From Anaeromyces robustus (taxonomy: Eukaryota > Neocallimastigomycota > Neocallimastigomycetes > Neocallimastigales > Neocallimastigaceae), in the NCBI GenBank assembly GCA_002104895.1, contig MCFG01000153.1, positions 58,501-122,500 of the forward strand: a DNA stretch of 64,000 nt, read 5' to 3'. The translations under genes and the position numbers were made by a program. Below are positions 17,295 to 31,606 of this stretch, in pieces (positions within the stretch are counted from its first letter, which is position 1; each line of letters starts with the position of its first letter). The notes beneath the pieces were generated by a model. The model had not been told where the DNA came from. It saw only the letters and a program-made list of their open reading frames with translations, and did no database searches.

Positions 17295-18884
17295 TAACTA
17301 TATAATTACATACTATTGCTAATTCTATTATGAAAGTTTTTTAAAACATCTTAATAATGGCATTATAATAATATACTTTTAAAGCATCTTTCAAAGTGCC
17401 TTGTAATTTGTTTTAGAAAATTTGTTTTAATTAATAGTATTGGAATATATACTTTAAAAAGTTTAAATAAAATTTATTAAATACATAATTAATAAAATTA
17501 ATTAAAAAAAATTTTTTTTTTCTTCTTAATTTTCAATAATAATTCAAATGAAATTATCATTATTAACAACTTCATAATGATCTTTTTAATCTTAATTTTT
17601 ATTTTGGTAATTTTTTAATTTTTATCCATTTATAATATTCCTTGGTTGGATTCGGTAATTTTCTTTTTTAAAAAATATGATACAACTCAATGTTAAATAT
17701 TGCATATATTAACAAAAACCACATTGTTACATAAATTTTTTTTTTAATGACATGACATAGTTATAAATATTTAATCTTTTTCTTTCCATTAAAAAAGGTA
17801 ATTTTTCAAGAAAAATTCCAATTAAATAAATTTAATAAAAATTACATTAAAAAAAGTTAAAATTTATTCTCTATTATATCACATTATTCTTAATAATAAT
17901 AAATAATATTGTATAAATTAATGTGACATGAATAAAAAATACATAAAAACTTTTATATATCATTAGTAGTATTAGTATTAGTATTAATATTAGTATTATA
18001 ATAATTATTATATCAAAAATTATCAAATTTATCAAGGATATAAGTATTAGAAATTAAAATATTAAATTTAATTAAATTGTAATATATTAAAAGAATATTT
18101 TATTTAATTTATTCAAAAGAGGAAATTTTTACATTTTTTTAAATCTGACCTCTTAAAAAAAAATAAAAATAAAAAAAATAAAAATCTTTAATTTTTATAT
18201 TTCTTAGGTTGAAAAAATATACTATATATATTTTTTAATATATATATAAAAATTAAATTAATAATATTATAAAAGTATTTTTATTATAAATATTATCTGT
18301 AAAATATTATAATTAAAATTGTAAAATATTTAAATATCATATAAACACTTTAATAAATTTTTATAAAATTGTTTATATAATTTTTTAATATATACATTAA
18401 TATAAAAAAATCAACATTTAATGAATTTTTATATTAGTTGATTAATGAATTAACTAAATTCATATAAAAAGAAGCTCTGAATATTAATAATTTCAGTATA
18501 AAATTTTTTTAAAGAAATAGTGATAAATTAAAAAAAAAAATTATAATATCCTTTTAAATTACTATTATCTAATGATATTTTTTTTTTAAATTTTATAATT
18601 AATTCTTTTGAATTTAATTATTATTGAAAAAAAATTTTTTTTTTCTTTACTCCTTTTTTTTTTTTTATTTTATTTTACTTTATTATTTTTTATTTTTATT
18701 CTATAATATTATCATTTTTTAATATTAACTAATTAAAGCAATATTAAATAATATATATAAATATGTATATATAGAAAAGAAAAAATGCTTTTTTATATAG
18801 AGCCAAAAAAAAATTATATATATATATTTAAAATAAAGGATAATAAATTTCATTGTTAATGGTAAAAATGAATTTTCTTAAGAC

Positions 18885-19077
18885 TACATCAAACTTTATC
18901 TTTAAATTTGCATTTTCATGTAAAATAAATTTTTAATCATTATAAGGTAAAGTGGCTCTATATTTTGTTTTTATTGTATTTTCAGCATTGGTATTATTGT
19001 ACCTGATATTTATAACTTTTATTAAATTATAATTATTGATTAATGATCACTATATTTAACATTTGTATTATTTCTTC

Positions 19078-19122
<45 letters not shown>

Positions 19123-19316
19123 TTTGAATTACCTTTTTACTATATATAAAAGGTTAAAAAATTCTCTGTATACATTTATATACTAATGATAATATAATTG
19201 ATATTTTTTAGTCTGTACAATTTTTTTTTAAAAGTAAAAATAAACTTCTAAATTGATAAAATATATGCATATTTAAAATATAATATATAATTTTATATAT
19301 TTTATTAAAAAATGCA

Positions 19317-19354
<38 letters not shown>

Positions 19355-19960
19355 AATTTATGTAATGAAAAAAGTTATAACTTTTTATAAAGGTCAAGTG
19401 GCCTTACTTGTTCTTTATTATTGCATTTCAAGATTAGCATTCATAATACCATTAAACTTGATATTCTTATAAAGATAGTATTATTTAATTATAATCTTAT
19501 ATATATATTAATTATTATTTTGTATAAGAACTTAAAAATAAATAATAAAAGATTTTAATATAAATATATAATAAAAGAATATATTTAAACGAGATACATA
19601 TTTATCATTATCATTAACAGGTTTAACTTTTTACACATTTTTTTTACTTGAAATATTAATTTTAATAATAAAATTACTCACAATAAATAATTTATTGTTT
19701 ATAAAAAAAAAATAATAATAATAATTATAGAAAAATTTAATAAATTATGTCAAATAATGGTAAATATTTTAATAATAAATACTTGTTTTTTTTAAAATAT
19801 CATCAAACTTTATCTATTGATCATATATAATTTTTTGTGCATAATATAAAATAAGTGGCCCTACTGTCTTAAGTTACTTTTATTTCATTTTATTTATTAT
19901 TATTATTTTTAATTTATTTAAAATAATGATCATAATATTTTATTAAATTATTCTTTCATG
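18885..19960 (+). repeat. Three degenerate copies of an AAGTGGC-containing repeat (family B)
   Basis: Copy 1 (about 18885-19045) and copy 3 (about 19797-19945) share CATCAAACTTTATCT, then about 60 bases later AAGTGG-CYCTA, then an AATGATCA motif further on. Copy 2 (about 19375-19490) has AAGTGGCCTTACTTG and the following T-rich/GCATT/TGATATT pattern of copy 1 but lacks the CATCAAAC part. Spacing is roughly 450 bases. They are same-orientation and clearly diverged. They could be relics of a mobile element or of an array of small RNA genes; nothing in the sequence decides this. Confidence 0.45.
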
Positions 19961-19984
19961 TAGTACAATAAAACATATCAATAA

Positions 19985-20133
19985 AATACATTCAAAAAAA
20001 AAAAAAAAAATAGTTTTTTAACCATTAAAATTTATAAATATATGATATATATAACGTTTAAATAATAAACTAAAATACATACAAAAAAAAAAAAAAAAAA
20101 TGTTTTTTAACCATTAAAATATATGATATATAT
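19985..20133 (+). repeat. Direct duplication of an A-run / TTTTTTAACCATTAAAA module
   Basis: Two copies (about 19985-20053 and 20072-20133) each contain ATACAT-(A)17-18, then TTTTTTAACCATTAAAAT and an ATATATGATATATATA tail. The first copy has about 9 extra bases before the tail. Confidence 0.8.
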
Positions 20134-20957
20134 ACTAGGCTCTTTTATATATATATAATAATAATTAAAATAAAATTGCATTATATACATATATATAAAT
20201 ATTGATTTATATAAATATTCCAATTAAATTTTAATTTTTATTGATATACAAATATTCCTTTAATTCGTTTTTTTTTTTTTTTTTTTTTAACAATTTTATT
20301 ATTATTATTAATATAGTATTTTTTCCCTTCTTTTTATCATTATGAATTTCATCTTTTTTTTTTTTATTTTGTTATTTTCTTTTTTAAAAAAATTTTTACT
20401 TTATTTATTTTAATTATTAATTAACAAGAACTTAACAAAAAAGTTTTATAAAATATGGAATATATTATAGACAATAGATATATAATTAATTATAAATAGA
20501 TTTAATTATAATTATATATATACTAATTTACTAATTCTTATACTAAATAAATAAAAAAAAAAAAAAAGTAAAGAAAATATTAGTAATAACAGTATTATTA
20601 TTTTCTTTCTTTTCACTCTTATAATTTAACTTTATATTATAATTATAATAATATTAGTTAATAAATTTTAATTAGTATTTTAGTATTTTTAAGGCTATTT
20701 TTTTTTTTTTTTTTTTTTTTTTTCACTTTCATATTAATCTTTTTTTTTTTTTTTTTATGAAATATATTTAATTATTTCTTAAAAAAAAATTTTTCTATTA
20801 CCAAAGAAATTTTTTTAAAGGAGTTAAATTAAATAAAATAATAATTATTATTACTACTATTATTATTATTATTTTAATTATTTTTAATATTTGTATTGTA
20901 AAAAAATAACATATATATATTAAAATATCTTTTTTTTTTTTACTTTATTTATTAAGC

Positions 20958-23900
20958 TTAAACAAGTTCAATACCACCGGCTTCTTCAAATTGTTTTCTA
21001 AGGTATTCCTTATAATCACGAATATCACCTTCCCATGGTGTAACCTTTTGATTTTCAACAACCCAAATTTCTTTGGTAACTTGATCAATTAAACGGAAAT
21101 CGTGAGAAATTAATACAACACCACCATCAAAGTTATCAATAGCATCAGCCAAAGCATCAATAGTTTCAATATCTAAGTGATTTGTTGGTTCATCAAGGAA
21201 AAGAATATGAGGATTACGCATAGCTAACCAAGCAAAAATAACACGACGACATTGACCATCAGAAAGTTGACTCATTGGAATAACTTGACTTTTACCAGTT
21301 AAACCAAAACGACCAATAATTTGTCTCATTTCTTGTGCTTTATATTCTGGGAAATGTGAAACCATATATTCTACTGGTGACTGTTCCATATTTAATTGTT
21401 CGACCAAGTGTTGATGGAAACGTGCAATACGTAAATGATGATTACGTTTAACTTCACCAGCTAATGGTTCAATTTGACCTACTAATAATTTTAAAAGTGT
21501 TGACTTACCAGCCCCATTTGGACCAACAATAGTAACACGTGAATCCAAATCTAAACCAAAGTTAATATCCTTGAAAAGAATATGTTCCTTATCGTAACCA
21601 AAGTCAGCATCACGAACTTGTAATACTGGTGGTGGTAAACCACGACCACAATCATTGAAACGGAAAGAGAATTGTTTTTCATTAACAACTTCATCCATAT
21701 CTTTAGCAGCTTTTTCCTTTCTTTCTCTAAGCATCTTTTCTTTACCCTTAGATTGTTTGATAGCTCTAGTACCTTCTTTTTGCATTTTTTCTTGCATAAG
21801 TTTATTTTGTTTTTCTTGAATCTTTTGCTTCTTACGAGCACTAGCTTCTTTTTCAGCACGAGCTCTAACAAAAGTATCATAATCACCATTGTAATAGTTA
21901 AGTTTACCTCTTTGCATATGAATAATATCAGTACAAACACCATTTAAGAAATCTTGTGAATGGGAAATAATAAGTAATGTATGTTCATATTGTTTTAGAT
22001 ATTCTTCTAACCATACACAAGCACCTAAATCTAAATGATTAGTTGGTTCATCTAAAAGTAAAAGAGTTGGCTTAACAAATAGGGCACGAGCTAAAGAAAT
22101 TCTCATACGCCAACCACCAGAAAATTCGCGAGTCTTCATTAGAAGCATTTCTTCGGAGAAACCAAGACCTCTTAATACATCCTTGGCTTTTCTTTCAGCC
22201 ATACCAACATCTAATTCATTAAGACGCTCCATAATAACTTCTAATCTAGGATCTTCAGTGTTACCTTCAGCTAAAATATCTTCCATTTCAATTTCTAAAT
22301 TATCTCTTTCACTTTTAACAATATCAACTACAGCTTCAATAGCAGTCATGTCAGTAGCATCAAATTCACGATCAAGAACATAAATATCAATAGTATTTGG
22401 AATATATACATCACGTCTAGCAATAACTTGAAGTAATGTGGATTTACCACAACCATTAGAACCTAATAAACCATAACGACGACCATGGACTAAACTTAAA
22501 GTGGTATCTTTAACTAATTGTTGACCAAAAGCAGAAATAGAAAAGTTATTAATAAGTATATCTTTTGAATTAATATGTGAAAGATAATCACCAGTAACAT
22601 TTAAGTTATCTGGTTTTGGGATTGCTGATCTAGTGGCACGATTTTTAAGTTCACCAATTTCATCAAATGGAGCATCTTTTACATCTAATTTTTTTAATTT
22701 TTCAGTTACATTTTCAATATTTTCTTTAGTCTTTTCATCATTTTCATCATTATTGCTTTCAATTTCAGCTGGAGTAGAAGCTTCAGAAGCAGCAATAGCA
22801 GCAGCTAAAATATCAGTAGCTTCAACAGTAATACGTGGCTTTCTACGACCTCTACGTCTATCCTTCTTTTTCTTACCACCACTCTTTTCCTCTTGTTCTT
22901 GTTCATTTTCTTTTTCTTGTTCCTTTTCTTGTTCTTCTTCTTTAGATTCAGAAACATCTTCAGTAACTTCAGTTGAATCTTCATTTTCATCTTCATCATG
23001 CTTCTTCTTCTTCTTTTTCTTCTTCTTCTTTTCACCATCTTCATCATCAACATTTTCATCTTCAACATCTTCACCTTCATTATCATGCTTCTTCTTCTTC
23101 TTCTTCTTCTTCTTTTTTTCACCATCATTATCTTCATTGTCTTCACCCTCTACATCATCATCATCATCATCATGCTTCTTCTTCTTCTTCTTCTTCTTCT
23201 TCTTTTCACCATCTTCATCATCAACATCTTCACCTTCATCATCATGCTTCTTCTTCTTCTTCTTCTTCTTCTTCTTTTTTTCACCATCATTATCTTCATT
23301 GTCTTCACCCTCTACATCATCATCATCATCATCATCATGCTTCTTCTTTTTCTTCTTTTTCTTCTTCTTTTCACCATCTTCATCATCAACATCTTCACCT
23401 TCATCATCATGCTTCTTCTTCTTCTTCTTCTTCTTCTTTTTTTCACCATCATTATCTTCATTGTCTTCACCCTCTACATCATCATCATCATCATCATGCT
23501 TCTTCTTCTTCTTCTTTTTCTTCTTTTCACCATCTTCATCATCAACATCATCACCTTCATCATCATGCTTCTTCTTCTTCTTCTTCTTCTTTTTCTTTTC
23601 ACCATCATCATCTTCATTATCTTCACCTTCGTCATCTTCTCCATTATCATGCTTCTTTTTCTTTTTCTTTTTCTTTTCACCATCATTTTCACTAACATTT
23701 TCAGTACTAATATCTAAAGATTCCATTTTTTCTGTTAATTCTGTTTCTTCAGTTTTTTCAATTGATTCTGATTCTTCCTTTTCTTTTTCTTTTTGTTCTT
23801 GTTCTTGTTGTAATTGATTAATCATTTCCATTTCAGCATCAAAATCATCATCACGATTCTTTTTTCCCTTCTTACCTTTTTTACCTTTTTTTGTCATTGG

Positions 23901-24875
23901 AACAATCTCTTCTTCTTCCTTTTCTTCTTCCTTTTGTTGTTCCTTTTGTTGTTCTTGTTCTTGAAGTTGACTTATCATTTCCATTTCAGCATCAAAATCG
24001 TCATTACGATTTTTCTTTCCCTTCTTACCTTTTTTACCTTTTTTTGCCATTGGAACAATCTCTTCTTCTTCCTTTTCTTCTTCCTTTTGTTGTTCCTTTT
24101 GTTGTTCTTGTTCTTGAAGTTGACTTATCATTTCCATTTCAGCATCAAAATCGTCATTACGATTTTTCTTTCCTTTCTTACCTTTTTTACCTTTTTTTGC
24201 CATTGGAACAATCTCTTCTTCTTCCTTTTCTTCTTCCTTTTGTTGTTCTTGTTCTTGAAGTTGACTTATCATTTCCATTTCAGCATCAAAATCATCATCA
24301 TGATTTTTCTTTCCTTTCTTTCCTTTTTTACCTTTTTTACCTTTTGCCATTGGAACTGCTTCTTCGGAAGTATCATTGTCTTGAAGTTTAGCACTTAATT
24401 CCATTTCAAAATCGAAATCATCATCATATTTACTATTTTTTCCTTTTTTACCTTTTTTACCTTTTTTACCTTTGGAAGCAGGTACTTCATCACTCTTATT
24501 ACTACTTTCTATATCATCATCTTCATCTTCAATATTACTTTTATCTTTTTTACCTTTCTTACCCTTTTTAACCTTGGGCTTAATTACCTCTTCTTCTTCC
24601 TCATAACTCAAATTCTTTTTATTCTTTTTATTTTTTTTATTACTTTTTGGTGTAACAACAACTTCTTCTTCTTCTTCTTCTTCTTCTTGTTCTTCAACTT
24701 CAATTTCATCATCATTATCATCATCAGCTAAAGCTAATAAATCGAAACCTGTTGCCATTGTATTTCTGGATGTACCAAAATCATCATCAAATTTTAAATC
24801 ATATTTATCATCATCATCACTATTGAATCCGTAATCCTTATTCTTCTTTTGATTTCTTTTTCTTCTTCCCGACAT
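20958..24875 (-). CDS. ARB1: ABC-F ATPase, ARB1/ABCF2 type, with a long repetitive N-terminal extension
   Basis: An intronless 1305-residue protein. The C-terminal 560 residues are a standard two-ATPase ABC-F protein. NBD1 has Walker A GSNGCGKST (about 802-810), signature FSGGWRMR (about 917) and Walker B LLLLDEPTNHLDL. NBD2 has Walker A GPNGAGKST (about 1115), signature LSDGQ (about 1201), Walker B LFLDEPTNHLD and H-loop SHDFRL. ARFHQHLVEQL, IIGRFGLTGK and IETIDALADAI are hallmarks of Arb1/ABCF2 rather than GCN20, ABCF1 or eEF3. Family role: cytosolic-nuclear factor in 40S/60S ribosome biogenesis and export. Usual length is about 610-625, so about 700 extra residues precede the first ATPase: five ~50-residue KGKKGKKGKK...DDFDAEMEMISQLQ units (about 140-355) and nine Lys-run/acid-run units (about 395-628). 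No membrane segment is present. The family call is very safe; ABCF1-type function of the basic/acidic arm is only an analogy. Confidence 0.93.
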   Translation of the reverse strand: MSGRRKRNQKKNKDYGFNSDDDDKYDLKFDDDFGTSRNTMATGFDLLALADDDNDDEIEVEEQEEEEEEEEVVVTPKSNKKNKKNKKNLSYEEEEEVIKPKVKKGKKGKKDKSNIEDEDDDIESSNKSDEVPASKGKKGKKGKKGKNSKYDDDFDFEMELSAKLQDNDTSEEAVPMAKGKKGKKGKKGKKNHDDDFDAEMEMISQLQEQEQQKEEEKEEEEIVPMAKKGKKGKKGKKNRNDDFDAEMEMISQLQEQEQQKEQQKEEEKEEEEIVPMAKKGKKGKKGKKNRNDDFDAEMEMISQLQEQEQQKEQQKEEEKEEEEIVPMTKKGKKGKKGKKNRDDDFDAEMEMINQLQQEQEQKEKEKEESESIEKTEETELTEKMESLDISTENVSENDGEKKKKKKKKHDNGEDDEGEDNEDDDGEKKKKKKKKKKHDDEGDDVDDEDGEKKKKKKKKKHDDDDDDVEGEDNEDNDGEKKKKKKKKKKHDDEGEDVDDEDGEKKKKKKKKKKHDDDDDDDVEGEDNEDNDGEKKKKKKKKKKKHDDEGEDVDDEDGEKKKKKKKKKKHDDDDDDVEGEDNEDNDGEKKKKKKKKKKHDNEGEDVEDENVDDEDGEKKKKKKKKKKHDEDENEDSTEVTEDVSESKEEEQEKEQEKENEQEQEEKSGGKKKKDRRRGRRKPRITVEATDILAAAIAASEASTPAEIESNNDENDEKTKENIENVTEKLKKLDVKDAPFDEIGELKNRATRSAIPKPDNLNVTGDYLSHINSKDILINNFSISAFGQQLVKDTTLSLVHGRRYGLLGSNGCGKSTLLQVIARRDVYIPNTIDIYVLDREFDATDMTAIEAVVDIVKSERDNLEIEMEDILAEGNTEDPRLEVIMERLNELDVGMAERKAKDVLRGLGFSEEMLLMKTREFSGGWRMRISLARALFVKPTLLLLDEPTNHLDLGACVWLEEYLKQYEHTLLIISHSQDFLNGVCTDIIHMQRGKLNYYNGDYDTFVRARAEKEASARKKQKIQEKQNKLMQEKMQKEGTRAIKQSKGKEKMLRERKEKAAKDMDEVVNEKQFSFRFNDCGRGLPPPVLQVRDADFGYDKEHILFKDINFGLDLDSRVTIVGPNGAGKSTLLKLLVGQIEPLAGEVKRNHHLRIARFHQHLVEQLNMEQSPVEYMVSHFPEYKAQEMRQIIGRFGLTGKSQVIPMSQLSDGQCRRVIFAWLAMRNPHILFLDEPTNHLDIETIDALADAIDNFDGGVVLISHDFRLIDQVTKEIWVVENQKVTPWEGDIRDYKEYLRKQFEEAGGIELV
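22985..23695 (-). repeat. Coding repeat: nine poly-Lys / poly-acidic units
   Basis: Within the ABC-F gene, nine units of DGEK(8-11)HD followed by an acidic stretch alternate between a short form (ending EGEDVDDE) and a long form (DDDDDDVEGEDNEDN), giving a dimeric higher-order repeat. The Lys runs are read almost wholly from AAG triplets (CTT on the plus strand), usually with a single AAA at their start. Confidence 0.92.
23815..24460 (-). repeat. Coding repeat: five ~150-bp units
   Basis: Tandem units encode KGKKGKKGKK, an N(R/H)(N/D)DDFDAEMEMISQLQ-like linker and a Gln/Glu-rich tail ending EEEEIVP. The middle copies are nearly identical at DNA level, and the one nearest the N-terminus is the most diverged. 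This pattern fits recent unequal crossing-over. Confidence 0.9.
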
Positions 24876-25933
24876 TTTTGAAATTTAATAATTATAAAAA
24901 TTAATAGATACTCACTATTGATTAATATTTATAAAAATTATTTATTGATATTGTTAGATATCAATAATTCATTTAAAATTTATATTTGTATTATTATTTC
25001 TTTGAAAAAAAAATATTCAAAATGGTATTATTAGATTTTCCTTACAAATGAAAATCTTCTGTAAATAATATTAATATTATAAAATTTTAGTGTAAAATTC
25101 TATTAATAAATATAAACTGTCTTAAAATATTAATATTGTTTAGTAAATACAATTTAATATTTTAATGAGATTTAATTTATTAATACTAGTTTTATTCTAA
25201 ATAATTTTATAACAAATATTATTAATAAACTTTTCGCAAAGAAGAAAAAAAAAATTCACTAATACATTATAATCAAAATTTAAAAAATTTCATTATATTA
25301 CCATAATATATATTACAATATATTGACTAAATTAAAAGTATTAATTAAATTATTTAAAATTTTATTAAAAAAAAAAAAAGAATTTTATGAAATTAATCTT
25401 TTTTTTTTATTTTTTTTATGATAAACATTAAATAAAATAATATCAAATATTAATTTTAATAACAATAATTATTTATGTATTCTTACATATTAATTATATA
25501 GTAATAATGTATATATGTTTAAAAATTTTGTTTATATAAATATACAAAATTGTTAAAATATTATTTTTAAAATTCAATATGAAATTGAATGTACATTAAA
25601 AAATTTATAACCAATCATATATTTATTAAATCAATGTATTTATATATGAATTTTAACCAATCATAAACATCTATTATACAGAAATGAATTATAAGTTTTA
25701 CATTAAGTTTTGTGGATAAATTATAATAAATCTTAATTTACTTATACATAATAATTTACTTATACATAATAATAGTATATAATAGTAACTAATTGTAATA
25801 TATTTAAACATATAAAGCTAAATTATTAAATACATCTTATAACATTTTTATTATATTTTTGATTTCACTAATCTATCTTCTTTTAGTTAAAATAATATAC
25901 TTTTTTCTTGTTATAGGTTATTTTAATAATTAA
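24876..25933. other. Intergenic, ARB1 promoter side / CWF19-like gene 3' side
   Basis: The 1.06 kb is AT-only. It serves as the 5' region of the ABC-F gene and the 3' region of the CWF19-like gene, both on the minus strand. No exon or specific element was recognised. A short direct repeat TTTACTTATACATAATAA occurs twice at 25738-25770. Confidence 0.6.
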
Positions 25934-29025
<3,092 letters not shown>

Positions 29026-29072
29026 TTCTTTAAACCAAGTATAATAAAATATACATATAAAGGACAAATTCC

Positions 29073-29113
<41 letters not shown>

Positions 29114-29390
29114 CACTTAATAATTTCAAAAATATAAATAAATCACTAAATTACAGTTCATATAAATTATATAAACATTTATATTTGTATTATTTAATTA
29201 AAAAAATATATTATTTAATATTTGTATCATAAATATATTATAAATATATTAATAATATATATTAATTCAAATAAAAAGAGTTGGTATTAAAAAAAATTAT
29301 AATGGATGATTGTTATTTATAACTTTAAAATATAAAAACAAAACATAATAAAATAAAATATGAATAAAATTTTATATAATAATAATAATA

Positions 29391-29441
<51 letters not shown>

Positions 29442-29571
29442 TTTATTTAGTTTATTTTTATCAAATTATTACAAAATTTTTAATTATAATAAAAAGATAT
29501 TATGTTAAAATATTATATAAACACTCTAATATTAATATTTATTTAGAGTTTATTTCTTATAATAATTATTC

Positions 29572-29603
<32 letters not shown>

Positions 29604-30025
29604 TGCTTTATTTATTATTTCTATTATTTTTATAAATTTATATATTATATATATTGTATCTATATATATTTGTTATGTTTTTTTTTTTTTTTTTTTTTTG
29701 TTTTTTTTTGTTTTGTTTTGTTTTTTAATTATGTTTTCTAATTTATTTTTTGCTTTTCACTTTTCCATGAATTATATTTATTAATTATTTTATAAAAAAA
29801 TGCTATTGTTATTGTTTTTTATTGATTTAAACTTCATAACTTTTTTTTTAATTTTTTTTTTATTATTATTTTTAATTACAAATAAATTATATATATACAA
29901 ATATATAATTATAAATTTTATAATATTATTCCTAAATTTTAATTCATTATAATTATTTATTTACTGTTTTATTTACTTCTTAAACTATATATATAATATT
30001 TGTTATATTGCATAATACATCTAAC
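29026..30025. other. Intergenic, repeats only
   Basis: The 5' flank of the CWF19-like gene contains a ~32-base A-run at 29079-29110, i.e. a T-run in its 5' UTR or promoter on the sense strand. The rest holds (TTA)n arrays at 29389-29440 and 29572-29602, a T-run at 29680-29699 and AT-only sequence. The last 200 bases should be the 3' UTR of the F-box gene. No gene was seen. Confidence 0.65.
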
Positions 30026-31606
30026 TTAAACAAGAATTCTAAGTTTTCCATATTTTCTCCATTTTCTCCAACCAGAATCATTAGTACTATTTAATTCTTC
30101 ATCCAAAGTACAACCTTCTAGTTGATTTAACCAAACTTTAGTTGATATTAATGATGTTGAGCCTGGTTGAATTAAGCGATCTGGAAGAGATAAACCAATA
30201 ACATCACATAAACTCTTACGATTATTCAATTCCTTTAATGCCATTTCAACTAATGAAGTAGTAAACTTTGTTGTTGGTGGTATAGCTACATTATCAGCTT
30301 CCGGTGTATCAATATATCCACATTTTAATTCAATAAAACTTATTGTCGGTGGAGCAGCATGAGATAAAGCCAATAAAGTATAGTCTGAAAGATGAGCATC
30401 TTCTAAATTAATACGTTCCAATTTAGTGTTATTTATTAAAAATTGTTCAATAACAGTATCATAAATGTACATATTATGTGAAAGATTCAAAAATTGTAAG
30501 TTTTTACAAGTATTTGCTAACATCATCATAAGATCATTATATTCTTTAATTTGTGCCTCTGTTGTTAACTTTGGTAATTCTTCTAAATTTTGTTTTGGTA
30601 ATTGTTTATAAGAACTAAGATCTAAAAGAGCAAGAGATGGTCCTATACGAACAATTTCTGAAACAACTGAAAATGGTGTAAAACTCCAGAAACAATTTGG
30701 TATAGTTAATTTCTTTAATCTTCCATTAGCTTCACAACGTTTAAGTAAATCAGTAATAAATTCAGGAGAAACATCACTATATGGTTCAATATCCAATTCT
30801 TCTAAACATGAAAAATATATTTCTGGAATTTCTAAAGATTTGATTTCAATAAATTTTTCATCTTGAAAACCTAACTTGAGTCTACGAATGTTTTTACTAC
30901 AATGATATAACAATTCTCTTACTAAAATCCAGCAAGGATGCCTAGTATACATTGGAATTTCATCTATAATATTTTCAATGGTAACAGTTTGAACATATGA
31001 AGCATATGGGTGAATTTGTGGTTTCCTATTTAAGGCACCGACAAAAAGTTTTAAACGTTCTTTATCATTAGCGCCAAAATGAAGTTGTGAACCCCATAAT
31101 ATAATAGCAGCAGCTCTTGAGATTTGAAAATTTGTTTGAAGGCAATTGAAAAGATCTGATTCTGAACAATAAGAAAGAATTTCAAGTTGAATTCTTCCAG
31201 GAAGTGATGTGAATGAATATTTGCTTTTAGAAAAATCAACATTTAAATAAGATTTATTTTCATCCCCTTTGTTTTGAGCTTCGTTTAGTTTTGCAATTCT
31301 TGAATCTTCTATTTTTTCTATAAAACTAGTAAAATTCAACATTGACTCAGTTCCCATTTTCTTAAGAGTTTGTTTGTTATCATCTTTATCTTCTTGTATA
31401 TTTATATTGTCCTCTGAAGAATCATCAAATTTTCGTAAATTATTAATTTTATTTTCTTCTATTTCTTCATGAACTAATTTTTCATGAAGAATTTGCCAAC
31501 GATTATTTTGTTCATTTTCATCGTCAACTTTATTATTAGTTGGATTTTCCGCATCTAAATCAATATCTTCAAAGAAATCTTCATCATCCAAATCTATTGT
31601 TTCCAT
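30026..31606 (-). CDS. F-box / leucine-rich-repeat-like protein
   Basis: An intronless 526-residue protein. The N-terminal 130 residues are acidic and polar (METIDLDDEDFFEDIDLD). Residues about 133-172 look like an F-box (SLPGRIQLEILSYCSESDLFNCLQTN). From about 210 on, irregular LRR-like elements recur: LEELDIEPYS, LKKLTIPNCF, LALLDLSSYK, LQFLNLSHNM, LERINLEDAHLSD. This layout matches SCF substrate-receptor proteins, which bind Skp1 through the F-box and substrate through the repeats. No particular orthologue is evident. The end (WRKWRKYGKLRILV) is a common finish in gut-fungal and other F-box/LRR proteins of this kind, but I cannot verify that. The start is the only upstream ATG in frame near the acidic segment. 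Confidence 0.72.
   Translation of the reverse strand: METIDLDDEDFFEDIDLDAENPTNNKVDDENEQNNRWQILHEKLVHEEIEENKINNLRKFDDSSEDNINIQEDKDDNKQTLKKMGTESMLNFTSFIEKIEDSRIAKLNEAQNKGDENKSYLNVDFSKSKYSFTSLPGRIQLEILSYCSESDLFNCLQTNFQISRAAAIILWGSQLHFGANDKERLKLFVGALNRKPQIHPYASYVQTVTIENIIDEIPMYTRHPCWILVRELLYHCSKNIRRLKLGFQDEKFIEIKSLEIPEIYFSCLEELDIEPYSDVSPEFITDLLKRCEANGRLKKLTIPNCFWSFTPFSVVSEIVRIGPSLALLDLSSYKQLPKQNLEELPKLTTEAQIKEYNDLMMMLANTCKNLQFLNLSHNMYIYDTVIEQFLINNTKLERINLEDAHLSDYTLLALSHAAPPTISFIELKCGYIDTPEADNVAIPPTTKFTTSLVEMALKELNNRKSLCDVIGLSLPDRLIQPGSTSLISTKVWLNQLEGCTLDEELNSTNDSGWRKWRKYGKLRILV

Noticed and set aside
22633-23817. Long plus-strand open frames of Phe/Ser/Leu/His repeats
   Set aside because: They are the reverse reading of the Lys/Asp/Glu repeats of the ABC-F gene; no independent coding signal.
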